From: JAAZFZ01 sp035647435
Lineage (GTDB): Bacteria; Bacillota; Clostridia; Oscillospirales; Acutalibacteraceae
Assembly: GCA_035647435.1 (NCBI GenBank)
Contig: DASRNM010000018.1
Coordinates: 1 to 16,362, forward strand
Direction of reading: 5' to 3'
DNA: 16,362 nt
Part shown: positions 8,122 to 14,916 of the stretch, piece by piece
How positions within the stretch are numbered: the stretch's first letter is position 1
Layout of the letters: the number at the start of each line of letters is the position of its first letter
Position numbers and translations under genes: made by a program
Notes under the pieces: model-generated
What the model was told of the DNA's origin: nothing
Databases searched by the model: none
Seen by the model: only the letters and a program-made list of their open reading frames with translations

Positions 8122-8153
8122 AAACAGGTTATGCTTAAACGCATGACCTGTTT
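8122..8153 (+). terminator. Hairpin after nupQ, probable terminator
   Basis: AAACAGGTTATGC (8122-8134) pairs with GCATGACCTGTTT (8141-8153) around a 6-base loop, giving 13 pairs with one G-T wobble. The stem ends in TTT and is followed by TTTCTGTTAT-like sequence, a modest U-tract. It probably ends the prs-xpt-nup transcript. Confidence 0.65.
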
Positions 8154-8174
8154 CTGTTATATAGAACAAAAAAG

Positions 8175-8205
8175 AATCGGCTACTCTTAAATTGAGTAGC
8201 CGATT
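8175..8205 (-). terminator. Bidirectional intrinsic terminator between nupQ and htrA
   Basis: AATCGGCTACTC (8175-8186) and GAGTAGCCGATT (8194-8205) form a perfect 12-bp stem with a 7-base loop. Read on the - strand it is followed by C and a run of six T, a strong terminator for htrA. On the + strand TTTAATTATT follows, so it can also act as a backup for the nup operon. Confidence 0.85.
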
Positions 8206-8222
8206 TAATTATTAAGTTATTA

Positions 8223-9782
8223 TTAAAACCCAAATGGATTTGAAAAGAAATCATTATAACTTTGGGTGGTTCCTTCCTCTGATTGTGTCGAAGAAGTGCT
8301 CCCTTTATCCTCAACTAATTTAACATTAACATTAAAGGTTGTGATTTCATAATTGTTGCTTATTCTGCAAAGTGTTAATGATATTGTGTCGCCCACCGAG
8401 CTGTTGTCAATCTTATCTAACAAGACATCTGCGGTATTCATTTCCTTGCCGTCAACGCCAATAATCAAATCAAATTTGCGAGCGTCTGTGCCGGCAAGCC
8501 CGCTTTCGCTGTCAATTTCCATGATAATGAGTGAACTTGAGGGCAAATCCTTTATCTGAACAATCATGTTGTACTGTTGGCTTGAGCTCGCAGGGCTGTA
8601 GGATATGCCTAACTTAGGCCTGTTTGGAACATAACCGTGAGCAATTAAGTCGTCAACAACTGACTTTGCGTCAAAAATAGGGATTGCAAAGCCCATGCCT
8701 TCATATTGGCTGTCGGCTATTTTAAGTGAATTAATACCAATAACTTGGCCGTATGCATTCACAAGGGCTCCACCCGAATTGCCCGGGTTTATTGCGGCAT
8801 CATGCTGAATGCAAACCATTGTGTAAGTGCTTGTTATAGAACGGTCAATAGCAGAAACCATGCCACCTGTGAAAGAGCCGAAGAATGCGGTGCCGCCTGG
8901 GTTACCTATTGCATAAACGGGCTCCCCGACTTTGAGTTTATTGGAGTCACCAAAAACAGCGGCGGTAAGCCCTGTGGCTTTAATTTTTACAACGCCAACG
9001 TCTGTGCGGCTGTCATAGCCGACAAGTTCAGCGTCATAGGTTGTTTGGTCTGCAAGCTGAACTGAAATTGAAGTATTTTCACTGCTGATAACATGTGCAC
9101 AGGTGATTATATAAGTATATTCACTGCTGTTGTCTTCGGACATTATAATACCCGAGCCCTCGCTTGCCACATTCCCTGATGTGTTGGAGTACACAATTAT
9201 TCCCACAACAGAGGGCTTGACACTATCTGCTATTTCAACAGGTGTGAGTGCACCTTCAACAACAGCAACCGAATTGTCATCATTTGGGGTGTTGCCGATA
9301 TTGAGTTTGGTGTTGTCTCCCGTGGCAACCTCACCTGCGACAGTTGTGCCAGTTGCGGGGTTGTTTGACTCGACAATCGAGGACAATGCAAGCCCGATGC
9401 CTGCAAGAATAAACACAGCAATAAGGACTGAAAAAAATATTTTCATACCTTTTTTGTTATTTGAGGGTTCGCCGTCGTCATCAAAATTATTATAGCTTTG
9501 GTTTCCGGTTGGGGGGTAGCCGTAAGGTGGTTGCTGATATTGGTTTTGATTATAGTTATTATAAGGATAATTTGAGTTTGCATAGTGCCCTTGCGAATAT
9601 GAGCCGCTATCATTTGTGTTTTTTTGTTGAGTGTATTCGTCATTGTTAACTGTATCGTTTGCTTGCTCAGACGGCTCAAAAGAATCGCTTTGATTACTTT
9701 CGGTGTTTTCAGTCGGTTTTTGCTCACCTTTATTTTCATCAGAATCAAAGCCATATCTGTTGTCATTATCAAAGTCGCTCAT
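8223..9782 (-). CDS. htrA: Membrane-anchored HtrA/DegP-family serine protease
   Basis: This trypsin-like quality-control protease is held on the outer face of the cell membrane. Residues 1-111 are cytoplasmic and low-complexity, rich in Asn, Gln, Asp, Tyr and Ser. One membrane segment spans about 112-134. The protease domain runs from about 180 to 375 with the triad H230 (TCAHV), D261 (SRTDVG) and S336 (GNSGG). One PDZ domain covers about 388-490, followed by a Ser/Thr-rich tail. The 519-residue length is somewhat above the Bacillus HtrA average because of the N-terminal part. GGAGGT at 9789-9794 touches the ATG at 9788 but lies 6 bp from the ATG at 9782, which is chosen; a longer reading up to 9824 has no support. 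It lies 107 bp downstream of the kinase and may be in the same regulon. Confidence 0.95.
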   Translation of the reverse strand: MSDFDNDNRYGFDSDENKGEQKPTENTESNQSDSFEPSEQANDTVNNDEYTQQKNTNDSGSYSQGHYANSNYPYNNYNQNQYQQPPYGYPPTGNQSYNNFDDDGEPSNNKKGMKIFFSVLIAVFILAGIGLALSSIVESNNPATGTTVAGEVATGDNTKLNIGNTPNDDNSVAVVEGALTPVEIADSVKPSVVGIIVYSNTSGNVASEGSGIIMSEDNSSEYTYIITCAHVISSENTSISVQLADQTTYDAELVGYDSRTDVGVVKIKATGLTAAVFGDSNKLKVGEPVYAIGNPGGTAFFGSFTGGMVSAIDRSITSTYTMVCIQHDAAINPGNSGGALVNAYGQVIGINSLKIADSQYEGMGFAIPIFDAKSVVDDLIAHGYVPNRPKLGISYSPASSSQQYNMIVQIKDLPSSSLIIMEIDSESGLAGTDARKFDLIIGVDGKEMNTADVLLDKIDNSSVGDTISLTLCRISNNYEITTFNVNVKLVEDKGSTSSTQSEEGTTQSYNDFFSNPFGF

Positions 9783-9788
9783 ATTCAT

Positions 9789-9794
9789 ACCTCC
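9789..9794 (-). promoter_or_regulatory. Ribosome binding site that sets the htrA start
   Basis: GGAGGT on the - strand is immediately followed by ATG (9788), too close for use, and is 6 bp from the ATG at 9782. Confidence 0.75.
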
Positions 9795-9805
9795 ATATTG
9801 TTTGT

Positions 9806-9834
9806 ATGCTAATATTTTAATCATTTTTTGTTAA
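9806..9834 (-). promoter_or_regulatory. Possible separate promoter for htrA
   Basis: On the - strand, TTAACA (plus-strand 9829-9834) is followed after 17 bp by TAGCAT (plus-strand 9806-9811), a fair sigma-A arrangement about 25 bp before the htrA start. There is no terminator hairpin between the kinase and htrA, so read-through is equally possible. The TTAACA also resembles a single PhoP-box unit. Confidence 0.3.
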
Positions 9835-9889
9835 GAAAGTATAGACAAAAAGTAAAAAAACAAAAGAACGTTAGATTAAGAAACTGCTA

Positions 9890-11368
9890 TTACATCAACG
9901 GCAGTCTGAAAATAAACTCCGTAAACTCATTTTCAGTGCTCAAAACAGTGATTTGACCACCGTGCATTTCTATAAGCGTTTTTACGAGGTACAACCCCAA
10001 GCCTGAGCCTTTAACATCATAGCTCCTTGATTTGTCAACCTTGTAGAACCTGTCAAAAACTCTGTCAATTTCATCTGAGGGAATACCTAATCCCGTGTTT
10101 TTGATGCTTATAATCGCATTGTCTTTTTCAACAGTGCCATTGAATGTTATCTTTCCCCCGAATGGAGTGAATTTCACAGCATTGTCTATCAAGTTGTAAA
10201 TAGCTTGATTTATCATATCTTCGTCTGCCTGAACAACAATATTCTCAATGGTATCCATACCAGCGATTTCAATACTTTTGTTTTCGATTATTTGTTCAAA
10301 GGCAAGGGTTGTTTTAAAAATCATTTCAGATATATTAAACTGCGTAGGTTCAATGGAAAGCTCGCCAGCTTCGATTTTTGACATATTTAGCATGCTTGTA
10401 ACAAGGCGTGAAAGACGCTTGACTTCATCTGAAACAACATCAAGGTAATGTTCGTGTCTGTCGTTTTCTATTGTCCCGTCAAGTATTCCGTCAATAAACC
10501 CACCGATAGTTGTCATAGGTGTTTTAAGCTCATGCGAAACATTTGCAACAAAACTACGCCTTGTAGATTCAAGAGTTGCAAGCTCCTTTGCCATAGAGTT
10601 AAATGCTTTTGAAAGGTCTGCTAATTCACCCCTGCCTGAGACATCAACCCTGTAGCTAAAATCACCCTGAGCATATCTTTTTGTTGCCGTTGCCATTTCC
10701 CTTAAGGGATTTGTGAGACGGTATGTCAAAAAATATGTTGAAGCGAGAGCAATTAAAAGGGCAAGCAGTGACGAGAGCAAGAACATCTGTATTATGGCTA
10801 TTAGGTAGCCCTTAATTCCTGACAAAATAGGCTGAGTAGCAAAAGTTATACCTATTGACTCACCGTGTGCATAAATGGGCTGAGCGACAACAAAATTATA
10901 ATTCATAAAAAGCCCGTCAAGCCTTGTTAGCTTTGAATAATAACCATTCTCAACAGTTTCTTCAACAACATCTTGAGGAATATGGTAGCTGCTGTGAACA
11001 GGGCATTTGCCTGTAAAAACAACCATATTCTGTTTAAGAATGTGTTGACAATAAATTACATTACCGTCCATATTAGCAATAAAAACATCGGCATCAATTG
11101 CGGGTGATATGGTTGAGAGCATGTTGCAGATAATTCGCACAGAGTCAGAGTTGTCCATCAATGTGCCACTCGATTCAACGAGATAGGAGGTTGTTGATGA
11201 AACACTCTTGACATTTTCACTCATTAAACTTTCTTTGTCCCCAACCCAGTATCTTACGCCGAAAACTAAAAGTGCCGAGCCTAAAATTGAAAAGCTGAGC
11301 AAAATAATAAGAGATGTAACGGTAAAATACTGGCGGAACATAAATGAGTTGCGCATCTTCTTTTTCAT
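9890..11368 (-). CDS. Sensor histidine kinase of the two-component pair
   Basis: This transmembrane HAMP-type histidine kinase has 492 residues. The order is TM1 (about 16-38), an extracytoplasmic sensor region (about 40-186), TM2 (about 187-213), HAMP (about 214-266), then HisKA with the phospho-acceptor H279 (NVSHELKTP). The ATPase domain follows, with N-box N392/N396 (NLIDNAVKF), G1 NTGLGIP (424-430), an F-box-like FDRFYK and G2 GSGLGLYLV (454-462). The sensor region holds a Cys/His group: C107, H109, C122, H125 and H129. A TTG at 11377 overlaps the regulator stop (TTGA), but AAAGGA lies directly against it and 9 bp before the ATG at 11368, so the ATG is preferred. The regulator upstream is certainly its partner. 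The signal is unknown; a PhoR-like role is suggested only by the upstream repeats. Confidence 0.92.
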   Translation of the reverse strand: MKKKMRNSFMFRQYFTVTSLIILLSFSILGSALLVFGVRYWVGDKESLMSENVKSVSSTTSYLVESSGTLMDNSDSVRIICNMLSTISPAIDADVFIANMDGNVIYCQHILKQNMVVFTGKCPVHSSYHIPQDVVEETVENGYYSKLTRLDGLFMNYNFVVAQPIYAHGESIGITFATQPILSGIKGYLIAIIQMFLLSSLLALLIALASTYFLTYRLTNPLREMATATKRYAQGDFSYRVDVSGRGELADLSKAFNSMAKELATLESTRRSFVANVSHELKTPMTTIGGFIDGILDGTIENDRHEHYLDVVSDEVKRLSRLVTSMLNMSKIEAGELSIEPTQFNISEMIFKTTLAFEQIIENKSIEIAGMDTIENIVVQADEDMINQAIYNLIDNAVKFTPFGGKITFNGTVEKDNAIISIKNTGLGIPSDEIDRVFDRFYKVDKSRSYDVKGSGLGLYLVKTLIEMHGGQITVLSTENEFTEFIFRLPLM

Positions 11369-11373
11369 GCGGC

Positions 11374-12072
11374 TCAATCCTTTGTTTCAAACTTGTAGCC
11401 GACACTCCATACGGTTTTTAGCGACCATTTGTCTGAAACACCTTCAAGTTTTTCACGAAGTCTCTTGACATGAACATCAACTGTTCTCGAATCCCCGTAA
11501 TAATCAAAACCCCAAACCTCATCAAGCAGTTTGTCACGGGTGAAAACCCTGTTGGGGTTGCTTGCAAGGTGATAGATTAACTCAAGCTCCTTGGGCGGTG
11601 TTTCAACGCGTTCACCCCTAACCCTCATTTCATAGTTTGTGAGGTTAATAACAAGGTCATCGTATTCAACCTGTTCAACTTTCCTATTGTTTTCTTGACA
11701 GTTTGCAGATGCCCTTCTTAACACTGCTTTAATTCTTGCGAGAACCTCTTTGGCGTCAAAAGGCTTAACTACATAATCGTCTGCGCCGAGTTCAAGACCG
11801 AGAATTTTATCAAAGGTTTCGCCCTTTGCGGTGAGCATGATGATAGGCTTTTCAGAAAACTTTCGCACCTCGCGGCAAACCTGCCATCCGTCAAGTACGG
11901 GGAGCATTATATCAAGAAGCATTAAATCTGGCTCATCTTTTCTGAACATATCTACCGCAGTGCCACCGTTATTGGCAATTGAAACATGATAGCCGTCTTT
12001 TTCAAGGTATAATCTTAGTAATTCGCATATGTTTGTGTCGTCGTCAACAACAAGAATTTTTCCCATGGACAT
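11374..12072 (-). CDS. OmpR/PhoB-family response regulator
   Basis: This DNA-binding partner of the adjacent kinase has 232 residues, the normal length. The receiver domain (3-118) has the acidic pocket D10/D11/D12, phospho-acceptor D54 (LLDIMLP), T81 and K103. The C-terminal winged-helix domain (about 133-230) has the typical PPKELELIYHLASNP stretch and the recognition-helix region SRTVDVHVKRLREKL. GGAAGGGGTGA lies 5 bp before the ATG at 12072; a second ATG at 12066 would remove two residues. The stop is 5 bp before the preferred kinase start. The upstream region carries four TTAACA-like hexamers at 11-bp steps, so a PhoP-like regulator acting on its own promoter is likely but not proven. 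Confidence 0.93.
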   Translation of the reverse strand: MSMGKILVVDDDTNICELLRLYLEKDGYHVSIANNGGTAVDMFRKDEPDLMLLDIMLPVLDGWQVCREVRKFSEKPIIMLTAKGETFDKILGLELGADDYVVKPFDAKEVLARIKAVLRRASANCQENNRKVEQVEYDDLVINLTNYEMRVRGERVETPPKELELIYHLASNPNRVFTRDKLLDEVWGFDYYGDSRTVDVHVKRLREKLEGVSDKWSLKTVWSVGYKFETKD

Positions 12073-12099
12073 GCAATTCACCCCTTCCAATTGATTTAG

Positions 12100-12110
12100 A
12101 GTATATTCTA
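12100..12110 (-). promoter_or_regulatory. Candidate -10 region for the two-component operon
   Basis: On the - strand TAGAAT (plus 12105-12110) overlaps TATACT (plus 12100-12105). No good TTGACA-like -35 lies 16-18 bp upstream; instead the PhoP-box-like repeats occupy that place, as in activator-dependent PhoP/PhoB promoters. Confidence 0.4.
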
Positions 12111-12125
12111 TTTTAATGAGTTATG

Positions 12126-12164
12126 GGTTAATCCCATGTTATCAGAATGTTACATTTATGTAAA
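12126..12164 (-). promoter_or_regulatory. PhoP-box-like operator: four hexamers at 11-bp spacing
   Basis: On the - strand, reading toward the regulator gene, TTTACA (plus 12159-12164), GTAACA (12148-12153), ATAACA (12137-12142) and TTAACC (12126-12131) occur with starts exactly 11 bp apart. Each differs from TTAACA by one base. Direct TTAACA-like repeats with about 5-bp gaps are the known binding site of B. subtilis PhoP. A fifth, looser match (ATAACT, 12119-12124) lies 7 bp further on. The first two units also form a partial inverted repeat (TTACAT/ATGTAA). Confidence 0.6.
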
Positions 12165-12184
12165 CATTGCTTGATTTTTGTCGT

Positions 12185-12670
12185 TTAAAGCTCATTCTTT
12201 ATAGAGTTGAGTAGACCACCCTTTTCTATAATGTTTTTAATAAATTCTGGAAACGCTTGTGATTGGTATTCCTCGCCCTTTGTAATGTTTGTTATAACAC
12301 CTGTGTCGAAATTTATCGAAAGTTCGTCGCCATTGTCAATTTTATCAGTGTCGGGGCATTCCAAAATAGGCAAGCCGATATTAAGCGAGTTTCTATAAAA
12401 AATCCTTGCAAAACTCTTAGCTAAAACAATAGAAATTCTCGAGGCTTTGATTGCTATGGGAGCATGTTCTCTTGAGGAACCGCAACCAAAATTTGCACCG
12501 GCAACAATTATATCGCCTGGATTGACCTTTGAAACAAAACTCTTATCAATATCCTCCATGCAGTGCTTCGCAAGCTCGCTGTGGTCAGAGGTGTTAAGGT
12601 AGCGTGCAGGGATTATTACATCCGTGTCAATATTATCACCGTACTTATGAACAAAGCCTTTTACATTCAT
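12185..12670 (-). CDS. leuD: 3-isopropylmalate dehydratase small subunit (LeuD family)
   Basis: This is the swivelling-domain subunit of an aconitase-family hydro-lyase. In leucine biosynthesis LeuCD converts 2- to 3-isopropylmalate. The 161-residue protein is the short archaeal/clostridial type. It has YGDNIDTDVIIPARYL (10-25) and the conserved GANFGCGSSREHAP stretch (58-71) that contributes to the active site. AGGAGG 7 bp before the ATG at 12670 fixes the start and excludes a longer reading to 12688. The 4Fe-4S large subunit LeuC is normally encoded next to it, but the flanking genes here are an unknown protein and a response regulator. Related small subunits act in homoaconitase or 2-methylcitrate-type enzymes, so the exact substrate is not certain. 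Confidence 0.9.
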   Translation of the reverse strand: MNVKGFVHKYGDNIDTDVIIPARYLNTSDHSELAKHCMEDIDKSFVSKVNPGDIIVAGANFGCGSSREHAPIAIKASRISIVLAKSFARIFYRNSLNIGLPILECPDTDKIDNGDELSINFDTGVITNITKGEEYQSQAFPEFIKNIIEKGGLLNSIKNEL

Positions 12671-12703
12671 TGTGCGTCCTCCTAACAATTATGAATAATT
12701 ATA

Positions 12704-13318
12704 TCAAACAAAATCGTTTTGGTTTTCGATTATGTAAGTTGAAATAAGTTTATATATTTTGTCCTTATCATTCTTCAGAAGTGATGAAAACTTCTCGTCA
12801 TTTTTTTCAATCTCAGACTTTATCAGTGAAATCTCGTCATTTTCACTGTCAAATGCCCGATAGTCATTCTCAACAAGTTTTGCAAATTCTCCGCCGATTA
12901 TCTCCTTTGCGCCCTCAAGAGCGTTTGGAGTTAGGGGATTGACAAACTTATCAAAAAAGAATTGCAGTGGGTTTTCTTCACACTCGGAAAGAAGCGTTTC
13001 AAGCGCATAGACATATCTTTTTGGCTTTGGGAGGGAAGAAAAAGCGTTGTCAATATCCGCAACCTTTTCAATACTCATGTGAATGTTCATAGCAACACCC
13101 TCAACAAGACGTTCGTTGTCCGTGATTGAAAAGGTCTTTGAATCAAGGGTTTTAAAAGCTTCACGCAGCTCTTTTTCATGCTCGAGCATTGCAATCAGTT
13201 TTTCCTTTTCAATGTTGTTGAGCCTGATGGCCTTGCCAGCCTTGCTCATTACAAAAAGTGTCAAAATAATTGTCGCTATAAGTGCCAAGGTAAAGTACCA
13301 GTATTCAATAAAAAACAT
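12704..13318 (-). CDS. Membrane-anchored protein of unknown function, weakly DUF4375/DMP19-like
   Basis: I do not firmly recognise this 204-residue protein. It has one N-terminal membrane segment (about 7-24), a charged and probably coiled helix (about 33-60) and a cytoplasmic alpha-helical remainder. Residues about 105-150, with ALETLLSECEENPLQFFFDKF and a following EGAKEIIGGEFAKLV, resemble the pattern of the DUF4375/DMP19-like family, where a Glu-rich helix leads to an aromatic NGGF-FF type motif. That is a tentative reading from memory. Its ATG is 4 bp after the rsmI stop with GGAGTGA in between, so it is translationally coupled to rsmI. leuD follows 33 bp later. Codon use looks like that of its neighbours. 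Confidence 0.8.
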   Translation of the reverse strand: MFFIEYWYFTLALIATIILTLFVMSKAGKAIRLNNIEKEKLIAMLEHEKELREAFKTLDSKTFSITDNERLVEGVAMNIHMSIEKVADIDNAFSSLPKPKRYVYALETLLSECEENPLQFFFDKFVNPLTPNALEGAKEIIGGEFAKLVENDYRAFDSENDEISLIKSEIEKNDEKFSSLLKNDKDKIYKLISTYIIENQNDFV

Positions 13319-13322
13319 TTAA

Positions 13323-14144
13323 TCACTCCGTCAGCAGTTTATAGATATCGCCTTTTTTGCAGCCGCTAATTTTGGCCGCTGTTTTTGACGCTTCACTTGC
13401 GGACATTCCCGTATTTACATTTTCTCTTGCAAGCTTGACGGCTTGTTCGATTGAATATTTAATAGGCTCGGGCTTTTCGCAACCCCTTATTATAAGAACA
13501 ATTTCACCTTTTATGGTCTCATTTGAATACTTTTCTACAGCTTTGCAAAGGGTAGTGCAAACAACTTGTTCGTGGATTTTGGTCAGTTCTCTTACAATGG
13601 CAATCTCTCTGTCGCCAAATGCGTCCGAAAGGTCTTTAAGCGTTGAAAGTAGTTTATGAGGCGCCTCATAAAAAATCATCGTACGCTGTTCATTAATCAA
13701 TGAATTAATGTGCTCTTTTCTGCCTGATTTGTTGACACTCAAAAAGCCCTCAAATGTAAATCTCCCCGACGGCATACCTGAAACCGCAAGTGCTGTTGCA
13801 AAGGCGCAGGGGCCGGGTACAGCCTCAACCTTTATCCCATGTGAGTGGCAAAGCTTAACTAAATCTTCACCTGGGTCCGAAATTGCGGGCATACCTGCAT
13901 CGGTTACCAAAGCGCAGGTTTCACCGCCGAGAATTCGTGCGACAATTTGCTCACCCCGTTCATGACGGTTATGCTCATAGTAGCTTATCATAGGCTTTTT
14001 TATTGAAAAGCGGTTGAGGATTTTTAAAGATACCCTTGTATCCTCTGCGGCAATAAAATCACAGCTTTCAAGCGCTGCAATACCTCGGGGCGAAAAGTCT
14101 TGAAGGTTGCCAATAGGGGTGCCGACAACCATTAGTTTACTCAT
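13323..14144 (-). CDS. rsmI: 16S rRNA (cytidine-1402-2'-O)-methyltransferase
   Basis: The enzyme 2'-O-methylates C1402 in the decoding centre of 16S rRNA using S-adenosylmethionine. The 273-residue product has the tetrapyrrole-methylase fold. VVGTPIGNLQD (6-16) is the N-terminal SAM loop, AAEDTR (32-37) and SYYEHN (54-59) are family marks, and LVTDAGMPAISDPG (79-92) and VPGPCA (109-114) complete the active site. The C-terminal 50 residues are a small helical domain usual in RsmI. AAGGTG overlaps the stop of trmN6 8 bp before the ATG, so the two are coupled. The pairing of trmN6 (yabB) and rsmI (yabC) is classic in Firmicutes; the small GIY-YIG gene often found between them is absent here. Confidence 0.95.
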   Translation of the reverse strand: MSKLMVVGTPIGNLQDFSPRGIAALESCDFIAAEDTRVSLKILNRFSIKKPMISYYEHNRHERGEQIVARILGGETCALVTDAGMPAISDPGEDLVKLCHSHGIKVEAVPGPCAFATALAVSGMPSGRFTFEGFLSVNKSGRKEHINSLINEQRTMIFYEAPHKLLSTLKDLSDAFGDREIAIVRELTKIHEQVVCTTLCKAVEKYSNETIKGEIVLIIRGCEKPEPIKYSIEQAVKLARENVNTGMSASEASKTAAKISGCKKGDIYKLLTE

Positions 14145-14155
14145 TTATAAACACC

Positions 14156-14896
14156 TTACTTGTTTTGTTCGGTAGAATCAAGATATTCTCCGTACACTTT
14201 TTTCATTTCTTCCGAATAATCTTCACCTTGCATTATTATAAAGGAGGGTTCGATTTTTAGACCAGGCTTTCCGCCTTTTCGCCCCTCAACGAGAACAAGC
14301 CAAGGCGCAACACCCTCATAGCGGCAAACGAGCCTTAGCCTTTTCGGTTCGATTGAATGTTTACGCATTAGACAAAAAATATCACCGAGTCTTTCAGGGC
14401 GATGGCAAAGACAGAACCTGCCAGAAAATTTCAATAATTTTTTTGCACTTAGCAATATATCATCAAGGTTACACATAACCTCGTGCCGTGCTATTAATGC
14501 CGAATTATCGGCACTTTTCTTGCCTGCATTTGCTGCCTTATAGGGTGGATTCATTGTTACTGTATCGAAAACGCCAAACGGAACAACGCCCTTGAGCTCG
14601 CGCAAATCTGCATTTATAACCTCAAGCGTATTTTCAATTGAATTTAGCTCAATAGCTTTTTGGACCTGCTCACACGCGTCGGGTTGAATGTCGATAGCGG
14701 TGATGTTTTTTTGACGCTTGTCCCTGCACCAAAGCAGGGGGATTATTCCGCAACCCGTGCCCAAATCGCAAACCTTTTCAGCAGGTTTTGGAGTAGCGAA
14801 ATATGCCAAAAGCAATGCATCTGTTCCAAAAGAATGTTTGTCTGAAACAATTGCCGTTATGCCTGAGCCGAGTTGTTCGAGTCGTATAAATATCAT
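14156..14896 (-). CDS. trmN6: tRNA1(Val) adenine-37 N6-methyltransferase family protein
   Basis: This is a SAM-dependent N6-adenine methyltransferase of the YfiC/TrmN6 (YabB) group, which modifies A37 of tRNA1(Val) in E. coli. The 246-residue product has motif I DLGTGCGIIPLL (44-55), the acidic AIDIQPD loop (67-73), and the catalytic NPPY (116-119) characteristic of amino-methylation of adenine. The N-terminal HSFGTDALLLAYFA (21-34) is also a family mark. CGGAGGG lies 5-6 bp before the ATG at 14896. It sits 20 bp after the hexosaminidase gene and 11 bp before rsmI, inside a tight operon. The actual tRNA target in this organism is inferred from the family. Confidence 0.9.
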   Translation of the reverse strand: MIFIRLEQLGSGITAIVSDKHSFGTDALLLAYFATPKPAEKVCDLGTGCGIIPLLWCRDKRQKNITAIDIQPDACEQVQKAIELNSIENTLEVINADLRELKGVVPFGVFDTVTMNPPYKAANAGKKSADNSALIARHEVMCNLDDILLSAKKLLKFSGRFCLCHRPERLGDIFCLMRKHSIEPKRLRLVCRYEGVAPWLVLVEGRKGGKPGLKIEPSFIIMQGEDYSEEMKKVYGEYLDSTEQNK

Positions 14897-14916
14897 AAAA
14901 CCCTCCGGGGGAATAA

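Noticed and set aside
8745..9065. A 106-codon + strand open frame opposite htrA
   Set aside because: It lies within the protease domain coding sequence and has no family features or initiation signal.
9443..9772. A 109-codon open frame on the - strand inside the N-terminal part of htrA
   Set aside because: It is a frame-shifted reading of the Asn/Gln-rich coding stretch; no ribosome binding site and a composition dominated by Thr, Ile and Met.
12073..12184. A terminator after leuD
   Set aside because: The ATGTTTACAT/ATGTAACAT hairpin has no T-run and coincides with the regulatory repeats, so read-through from leuD into the regulator gene cannot be excluded.
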